Positions 10,575 through 21,968 of a stretch of 64,000 nucleotides of DNA are shown one piece after another (positions within the stretch are counted from its first letter, which is position 1; the number at the start of each line of letters is the position of its first letter). The notes beneath the pieces are model-generated. The model did not search any database and had not been told where the DNA came from. It saw only the letters and a program-made list of their open reading frames with translations. The DNA lies in assembly GCA_905331475.1 (NCBI GenBank), contig CAJNYU010001021.1, positions 1 through 64,000 on the forward strand, read 5' to 3'. The DNA comes from Rotaria socialis (lineage: Eukaryota; Rotifera; Eurotatoria; Philodinida; Philodinidae). The position numbers were made by a program, and so were the translations under genes.

Positions 10575-13544
10575 ATGGGGTTTACAACTTCTAAATTCCT
10601 CGATGGGTCTGCATCTACTGACTCGTTAACGAAAAACACAGGCTCTTCTTTAAATAAACTTCCTAATACAAGACAAAACACGTTAGACAGTATTAATAAC
10701 AAATTTGCTATTGTTTGGCTTGATACCAGTGTGAATGATGCTGATATTATTCATCGAAATTCAGTCGCTCGTTGTCGACGTATTTCTGTTTTGATAAATA
10801 CATTTATAAATGTTGACGAATGTCTACAATACCTCACTAAAATGAAAGAAACAAAAATTTTAATGATTATAGCTGGTAATTGTGTCAAAGAAATATGGTC
10901 TCGTATAAAATCAATGAAACATATTCATTCTGTTTATATAATTACTGATGATGATGACGATCAAAAGAAAGAATATTCTAAACAAGAATATGAGAAAGTC
11001 AAAGGTATATTTGATAGAGTCGATCCTATTTTTGGTCTACTTAAACGTGATACAAGACATATTGAACAAGATCTACTTGGAATAAGTATTGTTATTCCTT
11101 CAGATGATTATTTAAAACAGGAATTAAGACAATTAAATTCATTATTTCTTTATTGGTTTTTAGTTAGACAAATTATTCTCGACGTGAAATATGATGATGG
11201 AGCTCATAAAAGTCTAGCTGAATTTTGTCGTTCACATTTTACTGAAAATAGTAAAGAATTAAAAATTATTGATGAATACGAAAATAATTATCATGATCAT
11301 TCACCTATCTGGTGGTATACACGTCAATGTTTTCTCTACGTTATGCTCAATAGAGCTATACATACGCAAGATATAGAAGTTATTATTAAACTGGCACCAT
11401 TTATACAAGATCTTCATCGAAATATAGAAGAAATCGAAACATCAAATGAAACATCGACAGTATTATATCGAAGTCAAATTACGTCGAATGATGATTTTGA
11501 AAAAATGAAAGGAACCGAAGGTCATCTTCTATCATTTCATAATTTCATGTTAGCCAATTCAAATTATAAAACAGCATTGGACGATGCACGTCGTGCACGT
11601 GGCAATGCCAATAGTGTTGCTCTTTTGTTTCGAATAGAAGTTGACAGTAGTCAAAAATCAACTTGCTTTACTCCATTGAAAGATACAAGTTATTTAAAAG
11701 ATCAAGAAAATAATTTTCTCTTTTCAATGCAGAGCATTTTTCGTACTAGGGAAATAAAACAGATAGAAAATCAAGTATGGCAGATTACTTTAAAATTAAC
11801 TAAAATTAATGATAAACAATTAATTTCCCTTAAAGAATTAGTTCACGAAAAAACTCAAAATGTCAGCCAATGGCATCAATTAGCCAAATTAATGGCTTTA
11901 TTACATGAATTTGATCATGCTAAAGAAATTTATCATGTTCTTCTGAGCTTATTACCTACAACTGAGTCATCAAAAATGTGTCATATTTATAATGAATTAG
12001 GAATTATTTGTGATGAAACCGGTGATTATAGATTAGCATTGGCATTTTATCAAAAAGCACTTGAAATTCAAAGAAAATCATCACGCTCCAATCATTATTC
12101 ACTCAGTACTGTTTATAATAATATAGGCGAAATTCAACGAGAATTAGGAGACTATTTCGCAGCGCTTTCATGTCATCAAAAAACATTAAGTATTAAACAA
12201 AAGATTCTTTCTCCTCACCATCTATCTCTGGCTACTACCTATAATAATCTTGGTCTTGCTAATCAATCGCTTGGTGAATTTGCCACAGCATTGGAATTCT
12301 ACGGAAAATCTCTTGATATAAAACGAAAAGTTCTTTCTCCTACGCACATTGACCTTGCTATTACTTATAATAATATGGGCGAATTGCAACGAGAAATGGG
12401 AAAATATGCAGCTGCATTAAAATATTTCGAAAAAGGTCTTCAGATTCGATTGAAAACCTGTTCTCCTTATGATTCATCATTGGCCATTACTTACAACAAT
12501 ATTGGTCTTATTCATCGTGAACAAGGAGATTATAATCAAGCTATTGTATATTTTCGAAAATCACTTGAAATCAAACAAAAAACGTTTACCTCAAATCATC
12601 CATCGTTAGCTATTTCTTATATTAATATTGGTGAAATTCATCAACTACTAGGAGAATTTTCTGAAGCTATATCATCCTATGAAAAAGCATTAGAAATTCA
12701 AGAAAAAGCATATTCTATTAATCATCCCGATCTTGCTATAACATACAATAATTTAGGTGTGGTTCATCAATTATTGGGAAATTATCCCAGTGGACTTTCG
12801 TTTTATCAAAAAGCACTTAAAATTCGACAAAAATCACTTCCATCTAATCATCCAGCACTGGCTACTTCCTATAATAATATCGGCCATGTTAGCCAATTAA
12901 TGGGAGATAATAACGCTGCTCTGGAATATTATCAAAAAACAAAAAGTGTTCAAGAAAAATGCCTCGGCCCAAATCATCCATCGTTAGCTGTTACATTTAA
13001 TAACTTAGGAGACATTCAAAGGACATTGGGTAATCATAAGAGAGCACTTGGATTGTATGAAAAATCGCTTGAAATTAAAAAGAAATCTCTTGCATCAAAT
13101 CATCCAGCACTTAGTGTAACATATAATAATATCGGTGTGGTGTATCAAACAATGCAAAAGCACGCGCTTGCACTTGAACATTACAAAAAGGCACTGGAAA
13201 ATCAACAAAAAAACTTTCCTCTCGATCATCCTGAGATAGCTTTATCGTATTATAACATTGGCACTGCACATCAGTCAATCAAACAATATTCAATTGCACT
13301 TGAAAACTATGAAAAAGCATTAAAAATTCACGAGAAAACTTTATCTGCTAATCATCCGGATCTTGCTCATATTTATAACAGTACGGCAACTGCATATTTC
13401 CATATGGGACAATATCAAAAAGCGCTTGAACATGAGCAACGTGCTGTTGATATTAGCATTCAATCTCTTCCGCCTGATCATCCTCATTTACAAACTTTTA
13501 AGCTACATCTACAACGAATTCAGAGTGAACTTGAAGTCAAGTGA
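10575..13544 (+). CDS. Receiver-like / degenerate ADP-ribosyltransferase / 12-TPR protein
   Basis: Intronless 989-codon gene. Residues ~43-130 have a strand order (FAIVWLD, then ILMIIAG, then VYIITDD) like the receiver-like tail of the protein at 5705. Residues ~295-405 align by eye with the arginine-specific mono-ADP-ribosyltransferase fold (ART, PF01129 type): the NAD-binding Arg in YRSQ (R299) is kept, but the S-T-S strand reads L326-A-N and the E-x-E motif reads E378-N-N380, so the position of the catalytic Glu is Asn. Residues ~470-975 hold twelve 42-residue kinesin-light-chain-like TPRs (typical start YNNIG, typical end YQKALEI). Bdelloids carry many ART+TPR proteins of this kind. I infer a scaffold or NAD-binding pseudoenzyme rather than an active transferase. 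Cellular location is not evident; there is no signal peptide or membrane segment. Confidence 0.88.
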   Translation: MGFTTSKFLDGSASTDSLTKNTGSSLNKLPNTRQNTLDSINNKFAIVWLDTSVNDADIIHRNSVARCRRISVLINTFINVDECLQYLTKMKETKILMIIAGNCVKEIWSRIKSMKHIHSVYIITDDDDDQKKEYSKQEYEKVKGIFDRVDPIFGLLKRDTRHIEQDLLGISIVIPSDDYLKQELRQLNSLFLYWFLVRQIILDVKYDDGAHKSLAEFCRSHFTENSKELKIIDEYENNYHDHSPIWWYTRQCFLYVMLNRAIHTQDIEVIIKLAPFIQDLHRNIEEIETSNETSTVLYRSQITSNDDFEKMKGTEGHLLSFHNFMLANSNYKTALDDARRARGNANSVALLFRIEVDSSQKSTCFTPLKDTSYLKDQENNFLFSMQSIFRTREIKQIENQVWQITLKLTKINDKQLISLKELVHEKTQNVSQWHQLAKLMALLHEFDHAKEIYHVLLSLLPTTESSKMCHIYNELGIICDETGDYRLALAFYQKALEIQRKSSRSNHYSLSTVYNNIGEIQRELGDYFAALSCHQKTLSIKQKILSPHHLSLATTYNNLGLANQSLGEFATALEFYGKSLDIKRKVLSPTHIDLAITYNNMGELQREMGKYAAALKYFEKGLQIRLKTCSPYDSSLAITYNNIGLIHREQGDYNQAIVYFRKSLEIKQKTFTSNHPSLAISYINIGEIHQLLGEFSEAISSYEKALEIQEKAYSINHPDLAITYNNLGVVHQLLGNYPSGLSFYQKALKIRQKSLPSNHPALATSYNNIGHVSQLMGDNNAALEYYQKTKSVQEKCLGPNHPSLAVTFNNLGDIQRTLGNHKRALGLYEKSLEIKKKSLASNHPALSVTYNNIGVVYQTMQKHALALEHYKKALENQQKNFPLDHPEIALSYYNIGTAHQSIKQYSIALENYEKALKIHEKTLSANHPDLAHIYNSTATAYFHMGQYQKALEHEQRAVDISIQSLPPDHPHLQTFKLHLQRIQSELEVK
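11987..13495 (+). repeat. Twelve 126-bp TPR-encoding repeats
   Basis: Twelve consecutive units of 42 codons encode TPR helices. They share the frame Y-N-N-I/L-G near the start and A-L-x-x-Y-x-K-A/S-L-E-I later, joined by linkers with S-x-N-H-P-x-L-A. The first and last units are the most diverged. The regular 126-bp spacing suggests expansion by tandem duplication. Confidence 0.85.
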
Positions 13545-13893
13545 AATGCATCGTCTTTTTCCTTCTGTTATTGTACTTTTTGTACTTACAAAAATTATTT
13601 ATATTTAAGTTTCGAGAAGGGAAAGAAAATTCGAGTTTTTCAACTTTCTTTCGTTTGGCTAAACATTTCCACGCAATATAAGACTAAGCAGAAATGGATT
13701 ATGATTGAGATTTTATAGTGAATCTAAATCCATTTTTCAAGACATAATTTCAAAAAGGTTAGATCAAATCGAAACTCCTAGACTTGACAACTATTATTAA
13801 TGTTAAGTAAATTTATCGTTGCATGACTTTCTTGTTTTTTTTATCTTTATTTACACAAAAATTGAAAAACTTAACAGCAGTGCTTTTTGCATT

Positions 13894-14694
13894 TTATGAT
13901 TTCGATTTTTTATTTTTGTCTTGTTTTTCACTTGTTTTGTCTTGTTGTTTAGTATCTGATTTCTCTTTATTCTCTATTTGAACATGATCTAATGATGATC
14001 CACCATCGGTTTTAGCTGGTACAAATTTTGTTTTCGTTGATTGACTATGCCAATCGCCTGCACTTGATGTCAAACCAGTACTTTCGCCATGAAAACCAAG
14101 ACCTTCATGATGTGCATGTGTAATTTTTGCTTGTAAACCTTCATTAAATTGTTTTTCTAATTCACGTTCAATTGATTCATTTTCGGCTTCTAAAAGAGAA
14201 AATAAATTTTCGCTCAGTAAAAATTTGAATCAATTCACTAACTTGAACGACAATGTTTCTTTTCGGCGGAACCTTCATCACTATGATTGCTACCATGAGA
14301 ATCTTGTCTTTCGGTTTGAATATCTTCCTTACGTTTCTAGATGAATAAATCATTGGTTTTATTTTAATAAATAGAATTTGCTTTTCGTTAAAATACCTTT
14401 GCACCCATTAAGCGAAGAAATTTTTCTTTTCTTTGATTATCACCAAGATCAGCTTGCTCCCAATTATTGACTGTGTGAACCTGAACGAGCAATAAGTTTC
14501 AATTTCGGAAACTAGATTTTACTGAAAGAATATTATAAAGTGAAATATTCCTTTGCAGTGCATATCTTTTCTTTTCAAAGCTCCCTTTCAATTACCTCTT
14601 CTATAGGAATATCATCTGAATCCTTGTCAGCTTGATGTTCTCTTTTGGAATGCTTCGGAGATGAAGACTTTTTCTTGCTTTCGTGTGTCGACAT
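13894..14694 (-). CDS. Small acidic protein (SMAP, C11orf58 family)
   Basis: Four exons can be read with in-frame GT-AG joins: 14694-14596, 14480-14397, 14336-14243 and 14189-13894, totalling 190 residues (human SMAP is 183). The diagnostic block is NNWEQADLGDNQRKEKFLRLM followed by GAK, matching the family core NWEAADLG...RKQKFLRLMG. The second family block (ERELEKQFNEGLQAK, then GLGF) is encoded by the last exon. The rest is charged and low in complexity, with Lys/Ser-rich ends. Its molecular function is not well defined in any animal. Introns are 53-115 bp. I judge the family assignment strong and the exon borders good. Confidence 0.88.
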
Positions 14695-15481
14695 AATGTT
14701 ACAAATGGCCGTTAAAAAGAAGTTTAGTTTAGTTTATTCATCTCAATTCTCAGATGGGTAAAATTTGAGGCCAACGAGAATCTATCCAGTGAAGATGTCG
14801 CTTGTAAACGAAGTAAATAAGCAAAATATATTGACGAAAATAAAATTGAGTTATTCATGAAAATGAGAACAATCGATTAAACGAATCTTAGAATCACATG
14901 AGAAATTTCATTTGCACGTCTTGGTGACGCTTAAAATGATCGTAATTTAGGTCGCGCTACTTTTTGGGTTTTTGTATCCGATTTAGTAATTCAATATTTG
15001 AATTCCGTAGAAAATTTCGGCAGGACTAGACTGAAGCTATAAGATTTTGACTAGAAATATTTATGAAAATAAATCTTTGCCAATCACACTTACGTAGATG
15101 TGTGCACGAAATGAACCATGGTATACATATTTTTCCTCAGAATCAAACCCTATGTTCTGAATAGTGTGAGAACTTGATAACCTTGGTTTTTTCGTATCAG
15201 TAATTTAGTTACATTGTTATACTGCAACTCTCAGTTAGATATCGAGCGGTGCATTACTTGATAAAAAAATGTAAAAAATTGAAGCTTTATAGAAATATTT
15301 AAATAATTTATTTCAAACACATAATAGAATGAAAAATTATTTGATGATCTTTGAGAAAACATCCTATAGTTCAGCTTAAATAGAATTTTATTATTCTTTA
15401 TAATGTATTATTCTTCGACTTGATTTATGTACGTTGTTTTCTCTAACTAATACAGGATCGAAGTATTAATAATAAATTCAT
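14695..15481. other. Intergenic between two minus-strand genes
   Basis: Holds the 5' side of the SMAP gene and the 3' side of the SLC6 gene. AT-rich; no open frame, RNA gene or repeat that I can support. Confidence 0.5.
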
Positions 15482-18400
15482 CTAAAATCGTGAAGCAAGA
15501 TCAGCTGCAGGATCGAATGCATCATTAATATTTTCATTATAAAAAATAACCGGTTCGTTGTCTGGTGGTTTCCTATCATTTTTACTCGTTGTATTGGTAA
15601 GTTTTTCATATCGGCCACATTGATATTCTTTTCTTGTTGGTCCCCAATCATCATCCGGTTGACTTACATATGTTAACATTCGTAAGTAACGTGGCATTGT
15701 GTCCGTAATCTTAAAGACAATAAATCTTTTAGTATTATGTGTGTATAGTATAAAAGAGGCTAATGATCTACAATCGTATACCATACAATAGTAAACTCTG
15801 ACATGATCAGTGACGAAAGAGAGACAGTTTTAGAACACGTTTGATAAAACAACATTAGACATCTCCTTACTTGGTTTTGAGAACGATTTGTTACTTTCCA
15901 TGCTTTAAAAAATTCATAGATCATAACACCTGGAATAAAAATCAGTGATGAACCAACCATAAGCCAGCCTAGAGCATTCGCATATGGTAAATATGTATAG
16001 TTTCCTTCGGTTGGCGCTCGAAATTGAATTATTGATGAAAAGAATACGATCTGAAGAAAATAATTTTCATTTCATTTTCAAAAAAGCCCTAGATTTCGGT
16101 TTCGTTGTTCTCACAAGAGTAATTATCGGACCTGATATACACCAAGTAAAAAACCAATAGGGTTCAAACGGTCGTTTATCTAACATCATTCGAATATCTT
16201 CCATAAACTTATTAAAACCTACGTAAACAAAATTCAATAACTTCAACAGAATTCACTCAATACTCAACCATAAATATAAGCAATAATAATAAATTCAAAA
16301 AATCCACAAACAATGACTGATAAATTTGCTGAATATTCATTCATTAATGTCTACATTAAAAAAAAATATATATATATACATCAATATTGCAATTTATTTA
16401 TCAAATCATAAATATACATACGAATAAATAAATTCCACCCTAGAAATAAAGTAATTCACGAAGAAACTGTATACAAATGTGTTTTGTTTTTGTTTTTGTA
16501 TTTACCGGTGCACACATAGGAAGAGCTAATAGATAGCAAGCTACACAATAGCCAATAATAACAAATGGTTTATAACGTCGTAGACCACTGAAATTATCTA
16601 GTAGGCCAGATATGGTTACATCCGAAAGTGCAAACTAAATATTTATTGTAGCATCACTCTTCTTCAATTTATCTTTTTTTTTTGTACAACACGAATACCT
16701 GAGAATCAAGACCAAGAGTTAATAGCATAAAAAAGAATGTTACTGCCCAAAATGGGCCACCAGGCATAATTGATAATGCTTGTGGATAAGCAATAAAAGC
16801 TAATCCAGGCCCAGCTTTAACTACTTGATCAACAGGTAAACCTGTTTTATAGGACATAAAACCAAGAATTGGAAAGACAGCAAAGCCAGCAAATACCTTT
16901 TGATCATTGAAAATGACAAAATAGATTGTTTTCCTTTATTCAAAACTTACCGAAGTAAAACAATCACAAGCAGTGACAAGTAGGCAATCTCTAAAAAAAA
17001 GTCAGAAGAGAAAGATTTTATGGCTATGAAAAGACTAGAATTTAACCTAAGATAATTCGATTTAAATTTATTGAAACTAGCATAACCAAGTATAGAGCCG
17101 AATCCAACTGAGAGAGAAAACGTTACTTGAGACGCAGCTGCAATCCAAACCTAGACGAGCAAAACATAAATAAGAATTCCATTCTAAAGCCAACTAGATT
17201 CATTTGGATTGCTCACTTCAAACTCTCGAACTTTACTCCAGTTCGGTTTTAAATAAAATGAAATTCCATTTGCTGCACCTATTTTATAGTGCGCATGGGT
17301 AAAAACAAAAATCTCTATCCAATAAATTCATTTACCGGGTAGAGTCACACCACGAATAACCAAAGCAAAAATGACGACATAAGGAAACAGTGAAGTAAAA
17401 TAGACTACCTAAAAAGTAAATTGTACTGTAAACCAGTTGATGCTTTCTTCTGCTAATTCTATATCTAAATTTTCTTCTTATCATAGTAATTGAAGAGTAC
17501 TCAAATATCACAAATACATTCTTTTCTCATTACTTTGCCAGATGATTTAATGCCTTGAATGATACAAATAGCAACAAGTACCCATGCCAAGAGTAAACAC
17601 AATGCAAGCGACCAATGTGGTGAACCCATTGCCTCCATTGAATCGCTTCGTCGTAAAACAAAATGACTATCAAGATAATTGAGTTAAACCTATGATAGAA
17701 AAATAAAACTTTAGAAACCAAAAATCGTACTCAAAATATTCTTCAGGTGGTGATGTAGGAATTGAACAATTATTCAATCGATTGCCCGACAGACAAAGAA
17801 AATTTGCTGTTGAATTCTTTAATCCATCTAAAATATTCAATACAATCTTACAAATACATTTCTTTTTCTTTTTTAAATAGAACCTGGATTTGAACAACTT
17901 GGTGTATTCCACCAATTGTCACAACCACTCCACGGAAGTGTTCGTCGAAACGAAGCAAAAAAATAAAATAAACACCAAGCAATAATTACATTGTAATAAA
18001 TTGTAACAAGAAAAGAATTTATTGCCATTGCCCAACCAATTCCTAATATTGAATAACATCATTTATTTGTTAATTTCTTTTCGTCGCTTACCTTTGAACA
18101 TACGTGTCATTTTAAAAGCAACCGTTGTACCGCGGCTACCAAATTGGCCAAGTGACAATTCAAGAAAATAAAGTGGTGTTCCAATAAGAAAATATACACA
18201 AAAATATGGTATAAGAAAGGCACCTATTTCAGTAAAATATGTACAAAAGCAAGTTGTTTTTTCATATACTATTACCGCCACCATTCTTGAATGCTAGAAA
18301 ACAAAAGATTAAATTAAATAGAACAATAGTTATAATTGAAACCTACCAATATAGGGATATCTCCATACATTACCCAAACCTAGAAATATCAAAAGCAAAA

Positions 18401-18652
18401 TAATGAGTAGATGAATTCATTATTGTTGATCATACATACCAACAGAACAACCGACTAATGAGAGAATAAATTCAATTGGGCGATCCCATTCCTCTCGAAC
18501 TTCTTCTTTACTGTTAGTTGGTCTCCCTTCCTAAAGAGTTCATTTATACATATAGATTGTGGAACAACAACATGAAGATCATGTTTAGCTACTTCAAATG
18601 GTTGTTCAAGGACGCTTCTTGATCGGATAAGTGCACGCACTCGATTCAGCAT
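15482..18652 (-). CDS. SLC6-family Na+/Cl- dependent transporter (many exons)
   Basis: Membrane symporter of the neurotransmitter/amino-acid transporter family. Exons read on the minus strand include 18652-18572, 18530-18440 ([19 protein letters not shown]), 18379-18347 ([10 protein letters not shown]), an 18-bp exon 18293-18276 (FKNGGG), then [13 protein letters not shown], an extracellular loop with [48 protein letters not shown] with [12 protein letters not shown], and the C-terminal exon 15709-15482 ([11 protein letters not shown]). These are the family's unwound TM1, TM6-TM8 and C-terminal signatures, so the gene looks intact. Introns are mostly 40-100 bp. The glycine-transporter-like loop and TM7/TM8 text suggest a glycine/neutral amino-acid substrate, but I cannot fix it. 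The start at 18652 is tentative: TTACAG lies 3 bp upstream and could mark a further 5' exon or a trans-splice site. Confidence 0.85.
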
Positions 18653-20340
18653 TGTCTGTAAACAACAAATATCGATCAGTTGCCTTCTTTTATATTAAAT
18701 ATTTGTAATCTTATCCATTTCCTTCATTTTGTTGTTATTGTTAAAACATAGTTAAAAACACGTACACCTGTATACATGAGATATTTTAATTAAAAAGTAG
18801 CACGCAGTTTAACTGAGACGATTTTATCTTATATTTACGCATTATTTCAATTACATATTGTTTTTTTGTTATGTTCAGCAAAGGTCAAATCATGATAGAT
18901 CACTACATGATCAGAAAAATGATTCATTGACATCACTCAATAATAAACTTTTGCTTAAAGAAAAAAAAGACCGAAATTCGAATTCATATATACTAAGTTA
19001 TGTTGATTATTTTTCTGAAAAAATATAAAAATAAACATTGATTTCTATTAGTTTTTGTGTACTCAGAAAGTGAATACACTAGAATCGGTCAGTGTGTCCG
19101 GCCGTCCGTAAGCACGATAATTTTCGAAAGGAGAGTCAGATCGTGATGAAATTTTCCACCCAGTTCAATCTCATGCATATCTCGGTCGAGTTCGAAGATG
19201 GGAAGAATCCGTCAAGAAATGGCTGAGTTATCGAAAAAATTGTCATTTTTGACCAGACCATCCCTGAGGAGGGGTACAGGGATGTTTTTACAAAAAACAA
19301 ATTTTTCTCAAAATTATTCACAACATATATAAATCGACTCAGTTTTTAACGCTGATTCCGAATCGGATATTAGTTTTAAACTAAATCGTGGCTTTTTAAC
19401 GAAACATCGCCTGAACAACGTCTCAAAACGCACGAAAACTGCATCCAGAAATCAAATTGCTTAGTTTCTCATGATAATTTTGGTGTTCAGATATTCTAGG
19501 ATGACTCATATGTCCCACGCACTTTTTGCAGTACACATAACTCTCGGATGAAATCTGAAGTTTCCACATTTTTTTACTACTAGTTCTGAAGTGCATTAAT
19601 ATACAATGTATAACATTTCCTGTCAGTATGCTTTTGATTTTGAATTCTCTCAATACATTTGATTATTTGCATCATCATCATATTTACAACAGTGTTTGCT
19701 ATTCTCGTATAGTTTAGACTTATGAACAACTGATCGAAAAGTTGTCGTAATCCTAAATTACAACAAACGGTGCCAATGTGAAGTATACAATTGTACCACA
19801 GATAATTATTTATGCAAGTGAATTTTCATTTAATTTAATTTAGAATCCGTTTCAGACAGTATTTTAATAAAATCTCTTCATATTCAGTTGCAAATTTGAA
19901 TTTTGTTTTTGTGAAGGTTGTTCTTCTGCTCATAATTCACGTTGACAACTACATGCAACTATATTCATACGAGCACTCCATCAATCCAACGTCGAACCCA
20001 ACATATCGGCTGTTAATAAATACAAGTTGTATTTTTTTGCATAATAACAGGTAATTAGAATAGCTTTTCTTTCTATGTAAAATAGGATAAGAACAACATT
20101 CTCTTTGTCGAAAAAAAGAGCAGCTACAAAATAAATAATAGTGATTCCAAGGGTGGCATGATCGTTTGAACTTGGGACGGGGAGAGGCGCAACGTTCTGT
20201 TCCAAGTTAGCGTGTTTGAAAAAGACAAATTTCATGATACGTTCATACGTTGCATTTGTTTTTCGTATTCTGACCTAAGTAGAATATTTTTAAGTTTTTG
20301 AATATTGGGGGCAGATGACACAATACGCCATCTTGCTGAC
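18653..20340. other. Intergenic, no gene seen
   Basis: AT-rich. Around 19085-19290 the sequence is less AT-rich (GTGTCCGGCCGTCCGTAAGC, then a stretch through ATCCCTGAGGAGGGGTACAG) and reads like an old interspersed repeat; I find no inverted ends or coding potential. The remaining small frames lack ATG starts or motifs. Confidence 0.4.
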
Positions 20341-20530
20341 GGGCACTCTCTGGAAAAAAGGAGCTACGCAGAATATTTTAAGGTTCTCGCTTTTGCCCAA
20401 GTCCAGAACCTCCTAAAAACAGTTCCGCATGAAACAAAAGGTTCTGAAGCTGGTTAGAGGCGAGAACTTTACAATTAAAATATTCTGCAGAACTCATTTT
20501 TTTTCTTTCAGAGTAGTCGACACTCTCTAT
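20341..20530. repeat. Inverted-repeat (hairpin) element
   Basis: Arms 20368-20390 (GCAGAATATTTTAAGGTTCT...) and 20460-20489 are imperfect inverted copies. The symmetry continues inward (CCAGAACCT versus AGGTTCTG) and weakly outward (CTCTGGAAA versus TTTCAGAG). The direct repeat CACTCTCT occurs at both outer borders, but it does not sit exactly at matching termini, so I call a MITE-like hairpin without a superfamily. Confidence 0.5.
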
Positions 20531-20594
20531 GCGCGTCACACTGTGTTGCACTACTACTCTTGAAACAAATACAAACAATCTCAGTCAAGCATCC

Positions 20595-21047
20595 ATAATT
20601 ATTTCTCGTAATCAACATCAATATCGAATTGATTAATGCTCAAATCAGATGCTGATAAAATCGTTAAAATAGAACAAACTATTTGGCACAATGAATCATC
20701 GCCAGCCAGAAATGTTTTGCGTTATCTTGATAAGCCATATTCCTATTGTTAGATATTAGAAAATACTACAAATGATTATTCAATATTTTACTCTGCGTTC
20801 ATCACATATCAGAACTCTATATATTGATCCGAATGACCGTGGTCAAGGTTTTGGTGGAATACTTTTACAACATATGATAAATTGCGCTCGTGAACATGAT
20901 ATTTTAAGGATTAAGCTTAAAGTTAACACATCAAATATACCTGCATATAGATTATATCAGCAATATGACTTTCAGCCAGTTGAATTACTTTCTCAATACT
21001 ATTCTAAAGATGCTGATGCTTATCGAATCCTATTGTTGTTATTATGA
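20595..21047 (+). pseudogene. Decayed RimI-type N-acetyltransferase copy
   Basis: This is a second, broken copy of the gene at 23088, same strand and ~2.4 kb upstream. Homology runs from about 20595 (…QYRI) to LLLLL before the stop at 21045-21047. Three lesions are visible: a small indel around 20631 that shifts frame just before the segment MLKSDADKIVKIEQTIW, a stop codon TAG at about 20753-20755 where the intact copy has TGG after YC, and a deletion/frameshift near 20780. The downstream part keeps the acetyl-CoA loop (RGQGFGG) and the VNTSNIPAYRLY segment, so decay seems fairly recent. Confidence 0.82.
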
Positions 21048-21473
21048 AGAATTTCAACGTATAGCAAGATGTTTGCATTTATGCTTGTGGTGTTTTGTTT
21101 TGTTTTGTTTTCTATTCCTTAATATATTCATAACAATCAAAAATGTTTACAAAAAAAGAATACCCAGACGGGCGTATGTTGGAAAAAACCAACTCCATGG
21201 TTGCAAATATTTGCCAGTCATCGTTACAATGTGTTTACATGTTTAAAAATAGAATCCATCGTAAATGACGCTCTTGAGACGATCGTTACTATTACGAATA
21301 TCATGAAAACAAAATATACAAACGACAAAGATAAAGCATGTTTGTCTGTGAGTCTTCGCTGTCCTGTCACTGTTGTCACCATAAAGTTATGTAGTATAAA
21401 TTGGAAAATTGAGTCATCATTTATCGTTAACGAGTTAGTATACGAATTATAATTTACCTACTCAACACACGTT
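21048..21473. other. Intergenic, no gene seen
   Basis: AT-rich spacer after the pseudogene with two overlapping short frames that carry no motif. A run of TTTTG words occurs at 21095-21110. Confidence 0.4.
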
Positions 21474-21968
21474 GGGGAAGTTAGCACAAGATTCGAGCTT
21501 TTCCAGCCCGGATTCGCCTATATGGTTGTGTTGAATTTCATTTTCGTTGTGTTGGATGCAGAATTTTGTGTTGAATCGAATGATGCTAAACTTGTATGGG
21601 NTATCCGAAAATACTGCTTTTTCTGAAAATTTTGTAGAAGTAATTCCAGCCCCGATTCGCTAATTTAGCTGTGTTGGTTCTGGAAATGGTTGTGTTGAAT
21701 TAAGAATGAAGAATGAAATTCTGCATCGAATAATGTTAAATTTGTATGGGGTCATCGACCAAAGTTCTTCGACTTGGGTGGGGCTGGAATATAGATTTGG
21801 AGGGATGACTTGAGTGAGACCAGAAATTTTTTGATCGATGACCCCATACAAGTTTAGCATCATTCGATGCAGAATTTCATTCTGAATTCAACACAACCAT
21901 TTTCAGATTCAACACAGCTAAAGCGGCGAATCCGGGCTGGAAAAACTTGAATCTTGTGCTAACTTCCC
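21474..21968. mobile_element. Inverted-repeat element with an internal third copy
   Basis: The termini are a near-perfect inverted repeat: GGGAAGTTAGCACAAGATTC on the left and its complement on the right. The symmetry extends inward over ~120 bp (CCAGCCCGGATTCGCC, GGTTGTGTTGAAT, GATGCTAAACTTGTATGGG). An additional direct copy of the inner unit lies at about 21647-21765, so the unit is present three times (two direct, one inverted). An N at 21601 interrupts it. I see no convincing target-site duplication. It is non-coding. Confidence 0.75.

Noticed and set aside
18572-18652. Longer first SLC6 exon continuing through 18455
   Set aside because: That frame runs into [20 protein letters not shown], which does not match the family; the shifted frame [19 protein letters not shown] does, so a short intron is required.
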